Below are positions 1 through 7,342 of a stretch of 42,139 nt of DNA, piece by piece. Source of the stretch: Nitrososphaerota archaeon (GTDB lineage: Archaea; Thermoproteota; EX4484-205; JAAOZP01); NCBI GenBank assembly GCA_011605725.1, contig JAAOZP010000002.1, positions 1 to 42,139 of the forward strand. The letters run 5' to 3'. The translations under genes were made by a program, and so were the position numbers. The first letter of the stretch is position 1. Every line of letters starts with the position of its first letter. The notes below the pieces were generated by a model. It was not told the DNA's origin and did not search any database. It saw nothing but the letters and a program-made list of their open reading frames with translations.

Positions 1-19
1 AGATGTGTATAAGAGACAG
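1..19. other. Tn5/Nextera mosaic-end adapter remnant
   Basis: The first 19 bases, AGATGTGTATAAGAGACAG, are exactly the Tn5 transposase mosaic end used in Nextera libraries. The topoisomerase reading frame is protein-like right up to base 20 and then becomes nonsense across these bases. This is untrimmed adapter at the contig edge, not genomic DNA. Confidence 0.97.
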
Positions 20-582
20 CCCCAGGATCCTCCATCCGGAGCCGGTGGCGTAGGAGCATCGGGGGAAAGGTTCAGAGTAATATCCTCATATCTAACCCGG
101 GGCTTCCATCTTCCCCTTAAAGGATGCTTCCCTTTTCCGATGAATATGCAGGGCGGCTCAACAGTAAACCTTATCTCAACCTTCTCCCCGTCTATTATAG
201 CGTAGCCGTATTTCTGTTTAAGCTCCTCCCTCATGAGCCTCCTCTTCTCGCTTGAGGCCTTCCTCTCCTCCTTCGTCATTCTCTCCTTCAACTGTTTCTC
301 GCTCTCAACCCATTGTTTAACCTCGGAGAAATCTATGGGATCGTTCTGAGTTGAGCCGTTAAGACCTAGCGCTGCATAGAAGTCTTTGAGAAAGTTTTTC
401 ACGAAAACCTTATCCTCCAACCTTTCAGGGGGTTGCTTAGCGAAGGCTACTGCCATCTCCTCCTGCTCAGGAGTAAGTTTAACCCTCTCCCCGTTAACTG
501 TGATGGAGAGCCCCTTATACTCGTATGGCGGGATGAACACTCCGTTGTGAACTAGTTGTCTCATGAAGCTTATTGTGGCCAT
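20..582 (-). CDS. DNA topoisomerase IB, N-terminal part (truncated by contig edge)
   Basis: This is a eukaryote-type topoisomerase IB, which relaxes supercoils through a 3'-phosphotyrosyl intermediate. About 188 residues are present, all from the N-terminal DNA-clamp domain. An early HNGVFIPPYEYKGL segment matches the family's HKGPVFAPPYEPL. It is followed by a charged helical stretch (KQLKERMTKEERK), then KYGYAIIDGEK, VEPPCIFIGKGKHPLRGRW and YEDITLNLSPDAPTP, which match human IEPPGLFRGRGNHPKMG and PEDIIINCSKDAKVP. The catalytic domain and its tyrosine lie off the window. I chose the ATG at 582 because a TATA-like stretch lies about 45-55 bases upstream and homology begins just after it. The frame stays open back to the stop of the upstream uracil-DNA glycosylase gene, so a TTG start slightly upstream is possible. 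Among archaea this enzyme is known from Thaumarchaeota, Caldiarchaeum and relatives. Confidence 0.93.
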
Positions 583-623
583 GTCTTCCGGGGTAGTTAA
601 AAAGTTTCCCTTAGAAACTAGGT

Positions 624-638
624 AAAAATTTTTATACA
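624..638 (-). promoter_or_regulatory. TATA-like box for topoisomerase IB
   Basis: On the minus strand this reads TGTATAAAAATTTTTA, an archaeal TATA-type element lying between the uracil-DNA glycosylase stop and the topoisomerase start. It would give a short leader. Confidence 0.45.
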
Positions 639-663
639 ACTGTCTTGCTTTCAAAAAGTCTAC

Positions 664-1257
664 TTAAAGGTTTTTCACAACCATTCCTATCTTCAACCAG
701 TCTTCAATCATCACTTTCGACATGCCTGGGTTGTAGAGAGCACTGGCAGGGTGGTACGATGGGATTATCTTGAAGCTTCCGTAAGACAACGTGTTCACGT
801 TGAACACTTTCCCATGCACGCTGCTCATGTAAGCCGGCTTAATGTTGAACTTTCTGAACAACGTGTTAGTAGCCACGTTACCCAATGTAACTATGATTTT
901 AGGTCTTATGACTCTTATCTGCACACTTAAATATGGGAAGCATGCTTCAACCTCATCGTCAGTAGGTTCTCTGTTTCCAGGGGGACGACATTTAACAACA
1001 TTAGTCACGTAAACACTGCTCCTCTCAAGGCCCGCTGCCTTCAGCAGCGTCTCGTTTAAAAACTTCCCTGCCTGACCCACGAAAGGCCTACCTTCCCTAT
1101 CCTCGTTGAAACCCGGGGCCTCGCCTATGAGCATCACGCTTGTTTTCAAATCGCCCTCGCCGAAGACGACTCTCGTCCTTGCCTCGCTAAGCCTGCACCT
1201 AGTGCAGTTAAGCGCCTCTTTCAACGCTTCTTCAAGCTCTTCCAACGCTCTCACCAT
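664..1257 (-). CDS. Uracil-DNA glycosylase, family 4 ([4Fe-4S])
   Basis: This 197-residue protein removes uracil from DNA to start base-excision repair. All four iron-sulfur cysteines are present: C18 and C21 in CTRC, C90, and C106. Motif A is GEAPGFNEDREGRPFVGQAG (residues 45-64), with the Glu-Ala-Pro-Gly form typical of family 4. The second active-site motif is SYHPAS, with H169. Length and spacing match thermophile-type family-4 enzymes. The gene ends 82 bases before the topoisomerase IB start on the same strand, so the two may share a DNA-maintenance transcript. Nothing looks damaged, and the family assignment is very secure. Confidence 0.95.
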   Translation of the reverse strand: MVRALEELEEALKEALNCTRCRLSEARTRVVFGEGDLKTSVMLIGEAPGFNEDREGRPFVGQAGKFLNETLLKAAGLERSSVYVTNVVKCRPPGNREPTDDEVEACFPYLSVQIRVIRPKIIVTLGNVATNTLFRKFNIKPAYMSSVHGKVFNVNTLSYGSFKIIPSYHPASALYNPGMSKVMIEDWLKIGMVVKNL

Positions 1258-1294
1258 ATACTCGTTGAATATGAATCTTACGAGGGTTCAGCCT

Positions 1295-1816
1295 TTAGAG
1301 TTTAACATGCCGTTTTTTAACTATTGAAGTATACTCGGCAAGCCTCTCGCCGAGCAGCCTGCATGCTTTTAAAGCCTCCTCATTCGGCTTGCCGACGGAG
1401 ACTGCACCGTAATGCAGCGTGACTCCGGGAGCAACATAGTCTGGAACGCCGAATACGAGCATTCCGTAATTCAGCATCGACAGAATGAGGGATAGGCATG
1501 CGATCTCGTTTCCACCTCCCAACCCTCCTGAACTGCTGAACGCAACCCCAACCTTCCCCCTCATCTTACCCCATGCGGGCATACCGTTTTTCGTGAATAA
1601 TTCGTTCATCCTTATGGACATTGTTCCGCAATGCGTAGGTGTTCCAAAGGCGAAGCCATCGTTCTCCAGAAGATCTTTAGCAGACACTTCTGAAACCTTT
1701 TTCAGCGTAACCTGGGCGCCTGCTTTCCGAGCGCCTTCCGCCACTGCTTCAGCCATTTTCTCAGTGTTTCCAGTATTGCTGTCGTAAGCCACCAGGATCC
1801 TTATTTTCTCAGGCAT
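1295..1816 (-). CDS. WrbA-like flavodoxin / NAD(P)H:quinone oxidoreductase family protein
   Basis: This flavodoxin-fold protein of 173 residues carries the FMN phosphate-binding loop SNTGNTEKMAEAVAEGA near the N-terminus, the FGTPTHCGTMSIRMNELF loop and FSSSGGLGGGNE. These features are typical of the WrbA branch, which reduces quinones with NAD(P)H and FMN in the cytoplasm. The open frame runs upstream to 1915, but the extra 33 residues do not look like protein and overlap the end of the tldD-like gene. They also contain a TATA-like palindrome, so I start at the ATG at 1816. The exact substrate is unknown; a plain electron-transfer flavodoxin is the alternative. Confidence 0.88.
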   Translation of the reverse strand: MPEKIRILVAYDSNTGNTEKMAEAVAEGARKAGAQVTLKKVSEVSAKDLLENDGFAFGTPTHCGTMSIRMNELFTKNGMPAWGKMRGKVGVAFSSSGGLGGGNEIACLSLILSMLNYGMLVFGVPDYVAPGVTLHYGAVSVGKPNEEALKACRLLGERLAEYTSIVKKRHVKL

Positions 1817-1828
1817 GCCTCTGTTTGA

Positions 1829-1852
1829 CGAAAAGTTTTTTAAAACTTTTCG
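1829..1852 (-). promoter_or_regulatory. Inverted repeat overlapping the TATA region of the flavodoxin gene
   Basis: Two perfect 11-base arms, CGAAAAGTTTT and AAAACTTTTCG, are separated by TT. The element ends 12 bases before the flavodoxin ATG and contains its only AT-rich promoter-like stretch. It lies 53 bases past the stop of the upstream tldD-like gene. It could be an operator overlapping the TATA box or a terminator hairpin for the upstream gene. The lack of an outward T-run favours an operator. Confidence 0.5.
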
Positions 1853-1905
1853 GGGGCATGCTTCCAATTGCAATAGTTCAGCATGTTTACCTCCAGCTTC
1901 AAGAG

Positions 1906-3216
1906 CTACCGGCATATTGCTCCATTTATCCTTATGAAGGGAGCACCCTCAGATATTGGAAACCCTTTCTCATATCCGGGTCTCAGCGAGAAGCTTTTAC
2001 CGGCTGCGTCGATCCTCCTGATGTCTCTAAGGCTGCAGATTATTTTTAAATGCTTAACCGGAGTAGTAGCCTCCTTGTTCTTCAAAACATACGCTAGCTC
2101 CGGCTCAATTTCAATCCTTCCATCATCAAGCCTACACTCGGCTCTGACGAGGCCCTCAGCATACACCCCGTTCTGAGTATCTTGGAAAATCTCGTCTTCA
2201 CTCCAATCAGAGGGCTGAATGTAAACGTTGCTTACGCAGGGCCTCGGCTTATGAGTGATTCCACGCGCGTTCCCAGCTTCACCCCTGTTTCTCGCGGTGA
2301 GCCTAGTGTGAAGCAGGCTTACTCCTTCCTCCGTAAGCAGGTTTTTAACCCTCGCCCTCACTCCCTCGTCATCCCAATGAAAGGAGCCGTAAGCATCCTT
2401 GAGAAGAGGATTATCGACGAGCTGAAACTCATACTTTAAGCCTTTGAAAAACGTCTCTCGGTAAACATCCGCCTCCAGAAAATGAGCCACCTCGTGGGCA
2501 AGTGCTCCTGCAGCCTCAGGGTCAAGAACCACCTTGAACCTCCCAACTAAATACGGGTAGGAGAAGTGGAGGATGGTTGAGGGTTTGGCGGTAATGGAGT
2601 CTTTAACTCTCCTGACTAGTTTCTCCAGCAAACCCTCCCATGGTTGCTGCCTAATGATTTCGAAGCCTCCTCTTCCGCCTACAGTCCTGCTTGCAAACCC
2701 TTCTCCAAGATCCTTGGCGACAATATAAATCGTTAAATCCGTTAAAGGAGTATGCTCCTCCACCCTCGTTCCTTCAGACGTGATAAGGATTGAATGCTTC
2801 TGAAGATGGGAGGCAATCAGCTCTATCCTTGCAGGCGCGTTAAGCCTCGACTTAAGCTCGCTCCTGAGGCTTTTCAGGAACAGAAATACTTCTTGAGGCT
2901 GAAACTCTTCTCTCAACACGTGTTCAACCCGGCCTTGCTCCGGGCTTGTTGGAAGAAGCTCAACAGGCTGGTCGCATAGCTTAGACAGCTTTAAAGCTGA
3001 AAACGCAGCCTGCTCGACAGAAGCCTGGTCAGTCTTATCCGTGCTCGCAACGCCATAGCCGTTTGTAACCACTCGACACGCGACACGCGTCCACTCTTCT
3101 TCAAGCAAGTCTGATGAATCAGTCCTTAAAGCCACCTGAACAAGCTTATGTCTAACGATTCTTAAATCAGCATACTTAGCCGGAAGCTTCTCCAGAATTG
3201 AAGAAAGCTCCTCCAT
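1906..3216 (-). CDS. TldD/PmbA-family protein with an unusual HExxH motif
   Basis: This 436-residue protein has the overall layout of the TldD/PmbA (peptidase U62) family, whose bacterial members form a TldD/TldE protease that processes peptides such as microcins. The N-terminal domain is alpha/beta. The metal-site helix lies mid-protein in LDPEAAGALAHEVAHFLEAD. The C-terminal part carries GEAGNARGITHKPRPCVSNV, matching the conserved substrate-site segment. Most TldD proteins have HExxxH (for example HEAVGH before GLEGD); here it is HEVAH, one residue shorter, giving a classical HExxH spacing. No TldE partner is in the window. The ATG at 3216 is the only sensible start. It could still be a zinc protease, but activity of the shortened motif is untested. 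Confidence 0.85.
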   Translation of the reverse strand: MEELSSILEKLPAKYADLRIVRHKLVQVALRTDSSDLLEEEWTRVACRVVTNGYGVASTDKTDQASVEQAAFSALKLSKLCDQPVELLPTSPEQGRVEHVLREEFQPQEVFLFLKSLRSELKSRLNAPARIELIASHLQKHSILITSEGTRVEEHTPLTDLTIYIVAKDLGEGFASRTVGGRGGFEIIRQQPWEGLLEKLVRRVKDSITAKPSTILHFSYPYLVGRFKVVLDPEAAGALAHEVAHFLEADVYRETFFKGLKYEFQLVDNPLLKDAYGSFHWDDEGVRARVKNLLTEEGVSLLHTRLTARNRGEAGNARGITHKPRPCVSNVYIQPSDWSEDEIFQDTQNGVYAEGLVRAECRLDDGRIEIEPELAYVLKNKEATTPVKHLKIICSLRDIRRIDAAGKSFSLRPGYEKGFPISEGAPFIRINGAICR

Positions 3217-3377
3217 CTGACTGTTCGGATGAAAACGAGGCTCAATAAGCTTTTCGGTCCTTATAAATGCAGCTTAAGGTTTGAAGCCTCTTCCAGACCG
3301 CCTTATTTACCGGCTTCGCTGCTAACATGGTTGAACATCAGCCTAAGCTGTTTCTTTTTCAAGCTTACCCGGGAAAG

Positions 3378-3386
3378 CTTTATATC
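3378..3386 (+). promoter_or_regulatory. TATA box of guaB
   Basis: CTTTATATC lies 22-30 bases before the guaB ATG at 3408, the spacing expected for a leaderless archaeal transcript starting at or next to the start codon. Confidence 0.6.
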
Positions 3387-3407
3387 TTCTTTTTAAACCG
3401 GTAGAAT

Positions 3408-4838
3408 ATGGGAAGGTTTCAGAAGAAATTTAACGGGGCTGAAACAGTTTTCAACTTCGACGATGTAATCCTGCTTCCAGGCTTTTCCAAAGTGGAGCCT
3501 AAGGAGGTCGATCTGGCAACCAGGTTTTCAAAAAACATCCCGATCAGCATTCCAATCGTCTCCTCGCCGATGGATACTGTGACTGAGTCTGAGATGGCGA
3601 TAGCGCTGGCTAGGCACGGGGGAATCGGGGTGATACATCGTAACTGCACGGTTGAGGAAGAGGTTGAAATGGTTAAGATCGTTAAGAGATCGGAGTCGTT
3701 CATAATAAGGGAAGTGGTGACGATAAGCAAGGATGCTAAAGTAGGAGAGGCTGCTGAAATAATGAGGAAAAACAGGATTTCAGGTCTTCCGGTTGTTGAA
3801 AACAATAAGCTGGTGGGGATAATAACCGGTAGGGACGTTAGGTTTACCGACCTCTCCGTGAGCGTTGGGGAAGCCATGACTAGGAATGTTGTCGTGGCGA
3901 GGCCTGAAGTAACTCCGGAGGAGGCTGTTGAACTCATGAAGAAGCATAAGGTGGAGAAGCTGCCTGTCGTGGATAAGGATGGTAAACTAGTGGGATTAAT
4001 AACCTACAGGGATGTCGCGTTAAGAGGAGAGTATAAAGGTGCCACTAGGGATGAGGAGGGAAGGCTGAGGGTCGCTGCAGCAGTCTCGCCGTTCGATGTG
4101 GAGAGGGCCAAACTCCTGTCGAAACATGCTGACGCGCTGGTTATAGATGTTGCACATTTTCACAACGAAAATGTGATCGATGCTACTAGGAGGTTGGTGA
4201 GGGAGGTGGAGGTTGATGTTGTTATTGGAAGCCTGGGTACTAAAAAAGGTGTTCTAGACTCTGTCTCAAAAATCGATAGTGTTGCAGGCCTGCGCGTCGG
4301 TATTGGAAGCGGCTCGGTCTGCATAACGACAGAGGTTACCAGAGTCGGAGCACCGACGCTTTTCGCAGTCTCTCAGGCGGCTGACGCGCTTGAGGAAATC
4401 GGTGTTGAAGCACCGATAATTGCGGATGGAGGTGTGAGAAATCCCGGCGACGTCGTCCTAGCCATTGCTCTCGGAGCCTCCTGTGCTATGCTGGGCTACG
4501 TCTTCGCTGCTTGCAAGGAGAGCCCAAGCCAGATGACGATGATGAACGGAAGATACTTTAAGCTCCATAGGGGGATGGGGAGCCAATCAGCTAGGCAGAA
4601 GAGGATGGCGGTCGACAGGTATTCTTCGAAGGACATTCCAGAGGGAACGGAGATTTGGATACCGTTTAGGGGGGAAGTCTCCTCGGTGATAAACGAGTTC
4701 GTCGCGGGCATAAGGGCTGCGATGGGTTACGCCGGGGCATCAAACATTGAGGAACTACGTAGAAATGGCAGAGTTGCGAGGGTTATTTCGACGAGGGAGA
4801 AAGTCAGCATAGGCCAACGCATCAATCAACTTAAGTAG
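3408..4838 (+). CDS. guaB: Inosine-5'-monophosphate dehydrogenase (divergent)
   Basis: The enzyme oxidises IMP to XMP with NAD+, the committed step to GMP. The 476-residue protein has the TIM barrel interrupted by two CBS domains (about residues 95-150 and 153-207). The catalytic loop is GSGSVCITTEV, with the cysteine at 305 and the catalytic threonine at 307. The flap keeps the Arg-Tyr pair (DRYSSK, R404/Y405) that distinguishes IMP dehydrogenase from GMP reductase, and the phosphate loop HRGMGSQSARQ is present. Two spots depart from the usual sequence: the loop normally reading CTTR reads CITTE, and the segment normally like AGNVAT reads IGSLGT. A TATA box precedes it and a T-run follows its stop. 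The IMPDH-superfamily assignment is certain; assignment as IMPDH rather than a GuaB-related paralogue is likely. Confidence 0.9.
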   Translation: MGRFQKKFNGAETVFNFDDVILLPGFSKVEPKEVDLATRFSKNIPISIPIVSSPMDTVTESEMAIALARHGGIGVIHRNCTVEEEVEMVKIVKRSESFIIREVVTISKDAKVGEAAEIMRKNRISGLPVVENNKLVGIITGRDVRFTDLSVSVGEAMTRNVVVARPEVTPEEAVELMKKHKVEKLPVVDKDGKLVGLITYRDVALRGEYKGATRDEEGRLRVAAAVSPFDVERAKLLSKHADALVIDVAHFHNENVIDATRRLVREVEVDVVIGSLGTKKGVLDSVSKIDSVAGLRVGIGSGSVCITTEVTRVGAPTLFAVSQAADALEEIGVEAPIIADGGVRNPGDVVLAIALGASCAMLGYVFAACKESPSQMTMMNGRYFKLHRGMGSQSARQKRMAVDRYSSKDIPEGTEIWIPFRGEVSSVINEFVAGIRAAMGYAGASNIEELRRNGRVARVISTREKVSIGQRINQLK

Positions 4839-4897
4839 GGAGGCGAAAAAGCATCCTCTTTAACCCTTTAAGATTCGAGTTGAAAAACGAGACGAGC

Positions 4898-4905
4898 TTT
4901 TTTTT
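4898..4905 (+). terminator. Oligo-T terminator after guaB
   Basis: There is a run of eight T on the plus strand 60 bases after the guaB stop, directly at the 3' end of the convergent deacetylase gene. Intrinsic termination at oligo-T is common in archaea. No stem precedes it. Confidence 0.55.
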
Positions 4906-4906
4906 A

Positions 4907-5847
4907 CTACTTGAATTCACATACCACATTATGTAGTTCCTCAAGGGTTATGGACACCATTTTCAGATCATGTTTTGCGACAGTTCTCCTAAGATGGCTT
5001 ATTATGAATTTTAATACCGATTGATTGTATAGAAAGGATTCTGTGTTATGTGTAATGGTAACTATGCTTTTAGCAGGAATGTTGAGTTCCAACATCTTTT
5101 TGATGTTAAGGTCTATAGTTTCTTCGTGATCTTCAAGTGTGCATGTCGCCTCTATACGTAGATCTAATGGATCGCCTGAAGTGCGCCTTTTCTGAGGGTT
5201 TACGGATATGGGCACCTCGTATAACTCTAGTGTTCCAGGTATAAGCCTATTATTTGGATTAACGTGATGTCCATACGGATATGCTCCAACCCAGGAAGCA
5301 TGGACCTCCGGAAGGTCCTATTCGGCTTGGAGGTTGAACTTTGCCTGAAGCCAAGCTCATATAGAATCTTATATGTATAATCGTTCGTGGAGAAAAAACC
5401 GGCCCTAAATGACTTAGGCTCGAATCCTAGGGCTTTCCTCCAGTCGCTTATCGCTAAGCTAAGTATGTGGTGCTGTTCATCGGGAGAGTAAGATCCGAGA
5501 TACTTCTTGAAGCTATGGTCTCTAAAATTTCCAGGATGGATATGGAGGCCGAGCTCAAAACCCTTATCCTTAAGCTTAAGGAAGAGGCCTGCATACCTTT
5601 CAGCGGTTTCAGGCTGAATAAAAAATACTGCTCTAAATCCTTCATTTGAGAGGATTTCGCTAAATCTCGATATCGCTTCCCCTCCTATCTCCCAGCTTCT
5701 CGGTCCTTCTCCTTCAGGAGATTCGTTCGCTATTCTCTCACAGTCCATGGAGAAGATGACATAGAGGTTTCTAGATGATTCCTTCATCCTCAAATCTACC
5801 ATCCTCAACCTTCTCCTCAGCTCCTCATTAATAAGTTTTGGTTTCAT
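4907..5847 (-). pseudogene. Polysaccharide deacetylase (NodB-type), split by a one-base frameshift
   Basis: Two adjacent frames make one deacetylase. The first (5847 down to about 5312) carries SMDCE with the catalytic/metal aspartate, the metal histidine region GLHIHPGNFRDH, and RAGFFSTNDYTYKILYELGF. It runs into a stop at 5227. The second frame continues the family pattern upstream of any start codon: EVHASWVGAYPYGHH, then GTLELYEVPISV and VTITHN. The switch occurs near 5308-5313 (TTCCGG on the coding strand). One missing base there would restore a 313-residue protein, since the 941-base span is one short of a multiple of three. Its target is unknown (N-acetylated sugars or surface polymers). 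It may be a real young pseudogene or an assembly error. Confidence 0.85.
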
Positions 5848-5967
5848 TGCGCCTGAATTTCTTTTGAGAAAAGCGGAGAGACATGAAGCAAAGTTGCAGA
5901 GGAGACAAAACTATCAACAGCGTCGACAACTAAACGTTTATTATTATTTGACTAACCCTTTCTTTTC

Positions 5968-7179
5968 ATGTTCGGCTTTAAAGACTTGGGTTTAGACCCC
6001 TCCCAACTAACGGAGGCAATGAGGCTGGCGTGCGATTGGCTTATAGACACAGCTCAGGTGAAGACGGAGAAACTCACGATAGAAGAAGACTCCAAGCATC
6101 ATCAACACAAGAATTGGCGTGGTGCAACCAGGGGCGAATATTCCGTAGCTAGGGGGAAGTGGGACTTCTTCTGCCCGATCTGGCATACTGGTCAAGCGGT
6201 AAAGGCATTGACGCTCGCCCATAAAATCCTTAAGGATGATCGTTTGCTGGAAGCCGCTAAGCTGGGAGCTGATTTCATCGTGAATGAAAGCATAAGGGAC
6301 AAGAGTGACCCGGATTATGGCTTGATCCTGGGTTATGAGGATTATGGTGATGGAGTTAACACGTCGGCAATAATGGAATGCCTCGATGGACTGATACACC
6401 TCAGCGAGGCCACGGGTAAAGAAGAATTGTGGGACATCGTCATAGACGCATTGAACTGGATCGCTAATAAGGCCTACATGGGAAAAGGGCTGTTACGAGA
6501 CATGTATATGCCGAGGGAGAGGACTTTTAAGGTTCCGTCGTGGGCAGGCAGCGCAGGCGGCCGTCCCCTAGGTGATGACGGGGTCTTCTTAAGGGGTTAT
6601 TACAAAACCGGCGATGAGAGGTTTCGTCAAATCTTTTTCGAGGTAGTGAATCGCCTATTACAGGATGAGTATCCCCCTGGGAATTGGATTCGCCATCCGC
6701 CATGCGATCCGGAGAGGGGCTTGATCCATCCACGACACGCATACTGGTGGGGTTATCCAATGATCATGGCCTATGAGGAGACTAAGGACGATAAGTATCT
6801 GCAATGTGCTATCAGGTCTGCCGACTGGTACGCCCATGCCCAACGGAAGGATGGAGGGATGTTCCGCGGAACATTCATAGACTTCAATACCAATAGCTTC
6901 GGCCATGCGACATCCGGTATAGCATGCGCAACGATCATGTGGATTGAGCTAACCCGTATCCTGAATGATAAACGATACGTTGAGCCGATGGGAAAGGCTT
7001 TGAAGTATTGCATGATGATGCAGTTCAGAAACCCAAGGGATCAAAACCTTAAAGGCGCAATCTTGGAGAAGGTCTTGGAACCGGATGGAACGGACAGCTC
7101 ACCCTACTACATCAGAGACCTAGGAACGATATTCTTCATTCAGGCAGCGGCGAAGGCGATAATGAGCCTGAGCGATTAG
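5968..7179 (+). CDS. Six-hairpin (alpha/alpha toroid) glycosidase-like protein
   Basis: This 403-residue soluble protein is built of repeated helical hairpins with aromatic-rich turns: FFCPIWHTGQAVKALTLA, AGSAGGRPLGDDGVFLRGYYKTGD, RHAYWWGYPMIMAYEETKD, and FGHATSGIACATIMWIEL. These are typical of (alpha/alpha)6 barrel carbohydrate enzymes such as unsaturated glucuronyl or rhamnogalacturonyl hydrolases and N-acylglucosamine epimerases. I cannot assign a family or catalytic residues by eye. No signal peptide is visible. A TATA-like TTTATTATTATTT lies 19-31 bases upstream. It is followed on the same strand by a GH4 enzyme and a sugar isomerase, which suggests joint breakdown of an imported, possibly uronic-acid-containing, oligosaccharide. 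Confidence 0.7.
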   Translation: MFGFKDLGLDPSQLTEAMRLACDWLIDTAQVKTEKLTIEEDSKHHQHKNWRGATRGEYSVARGKWDFFCPIWHTGQAVKALTLAHKILKDDRLLEAAKLGADFIVNESIRDKSDPDYGLILGYEDYGDGVNTSAIMECLDGLIHLSEATGKEELWDIVIDALNWIANKAYMGKGLLRDMYMPRERTFKVPSWAGSAGGRPLGDDGVFLRGYYKTGDERFRQIFFEVVNRLLQDEYPPGNWIRHPPCDPERGLIHPRHAYWWGYPMIMAYEETKDDKYLQCAIRSADWYAHAQRKDGGMFRGTFIDFNTNSFGHATSGIACATIMWIELTRILNDKRYVEPMGKALKYCMMMQFRNPRDQNLKGAILEKVLEPDGTDSSPYYIRDLGTIFFIQAAAKAIMSLSD

Positions 7180-7307
7180 GAGAGAATTACCTTCGTTGAG
7201 AGGATGGGCTTAAGAAAAAAGGCCTTAAGCTGAACAGTAAAACATTTAGCTAGGTTTTAAAACACATTCTTAGGATTCTTCCACTCGATTAGTTCCAATA
7301 TGGCATA

Positions 7308-7319
7308 AAGTATAAAAAC
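7308..7319 (+). promoter_or_regulatory. TATA box of the GH4 gene
   Basis: AAAGTATAAAAAC lies about 24-35 bases before the ATG at 7343, consistent with leaderless transcription of the GH4 gene independently of the upstream gene. Confidence 0.6.
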
Positions 7320-7342
7320 AGAAAGTTCAGGGAGCTCGGTAT

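Noticed and set aside
5..205. Plus-strand 66-codon ORF at the left edge
   Set aside because: It starts inside the Tn5 adapter and is the complement of the topoisomerase IB gene.
5405..5425. GGCTCGAATCCTAGGG resembling a tRNA T-arm
   Set aside because: It lies inside the deacetylase reading frame (GFEPKSF), and no acceptor, D-arm or anticodon stem can be built around it.
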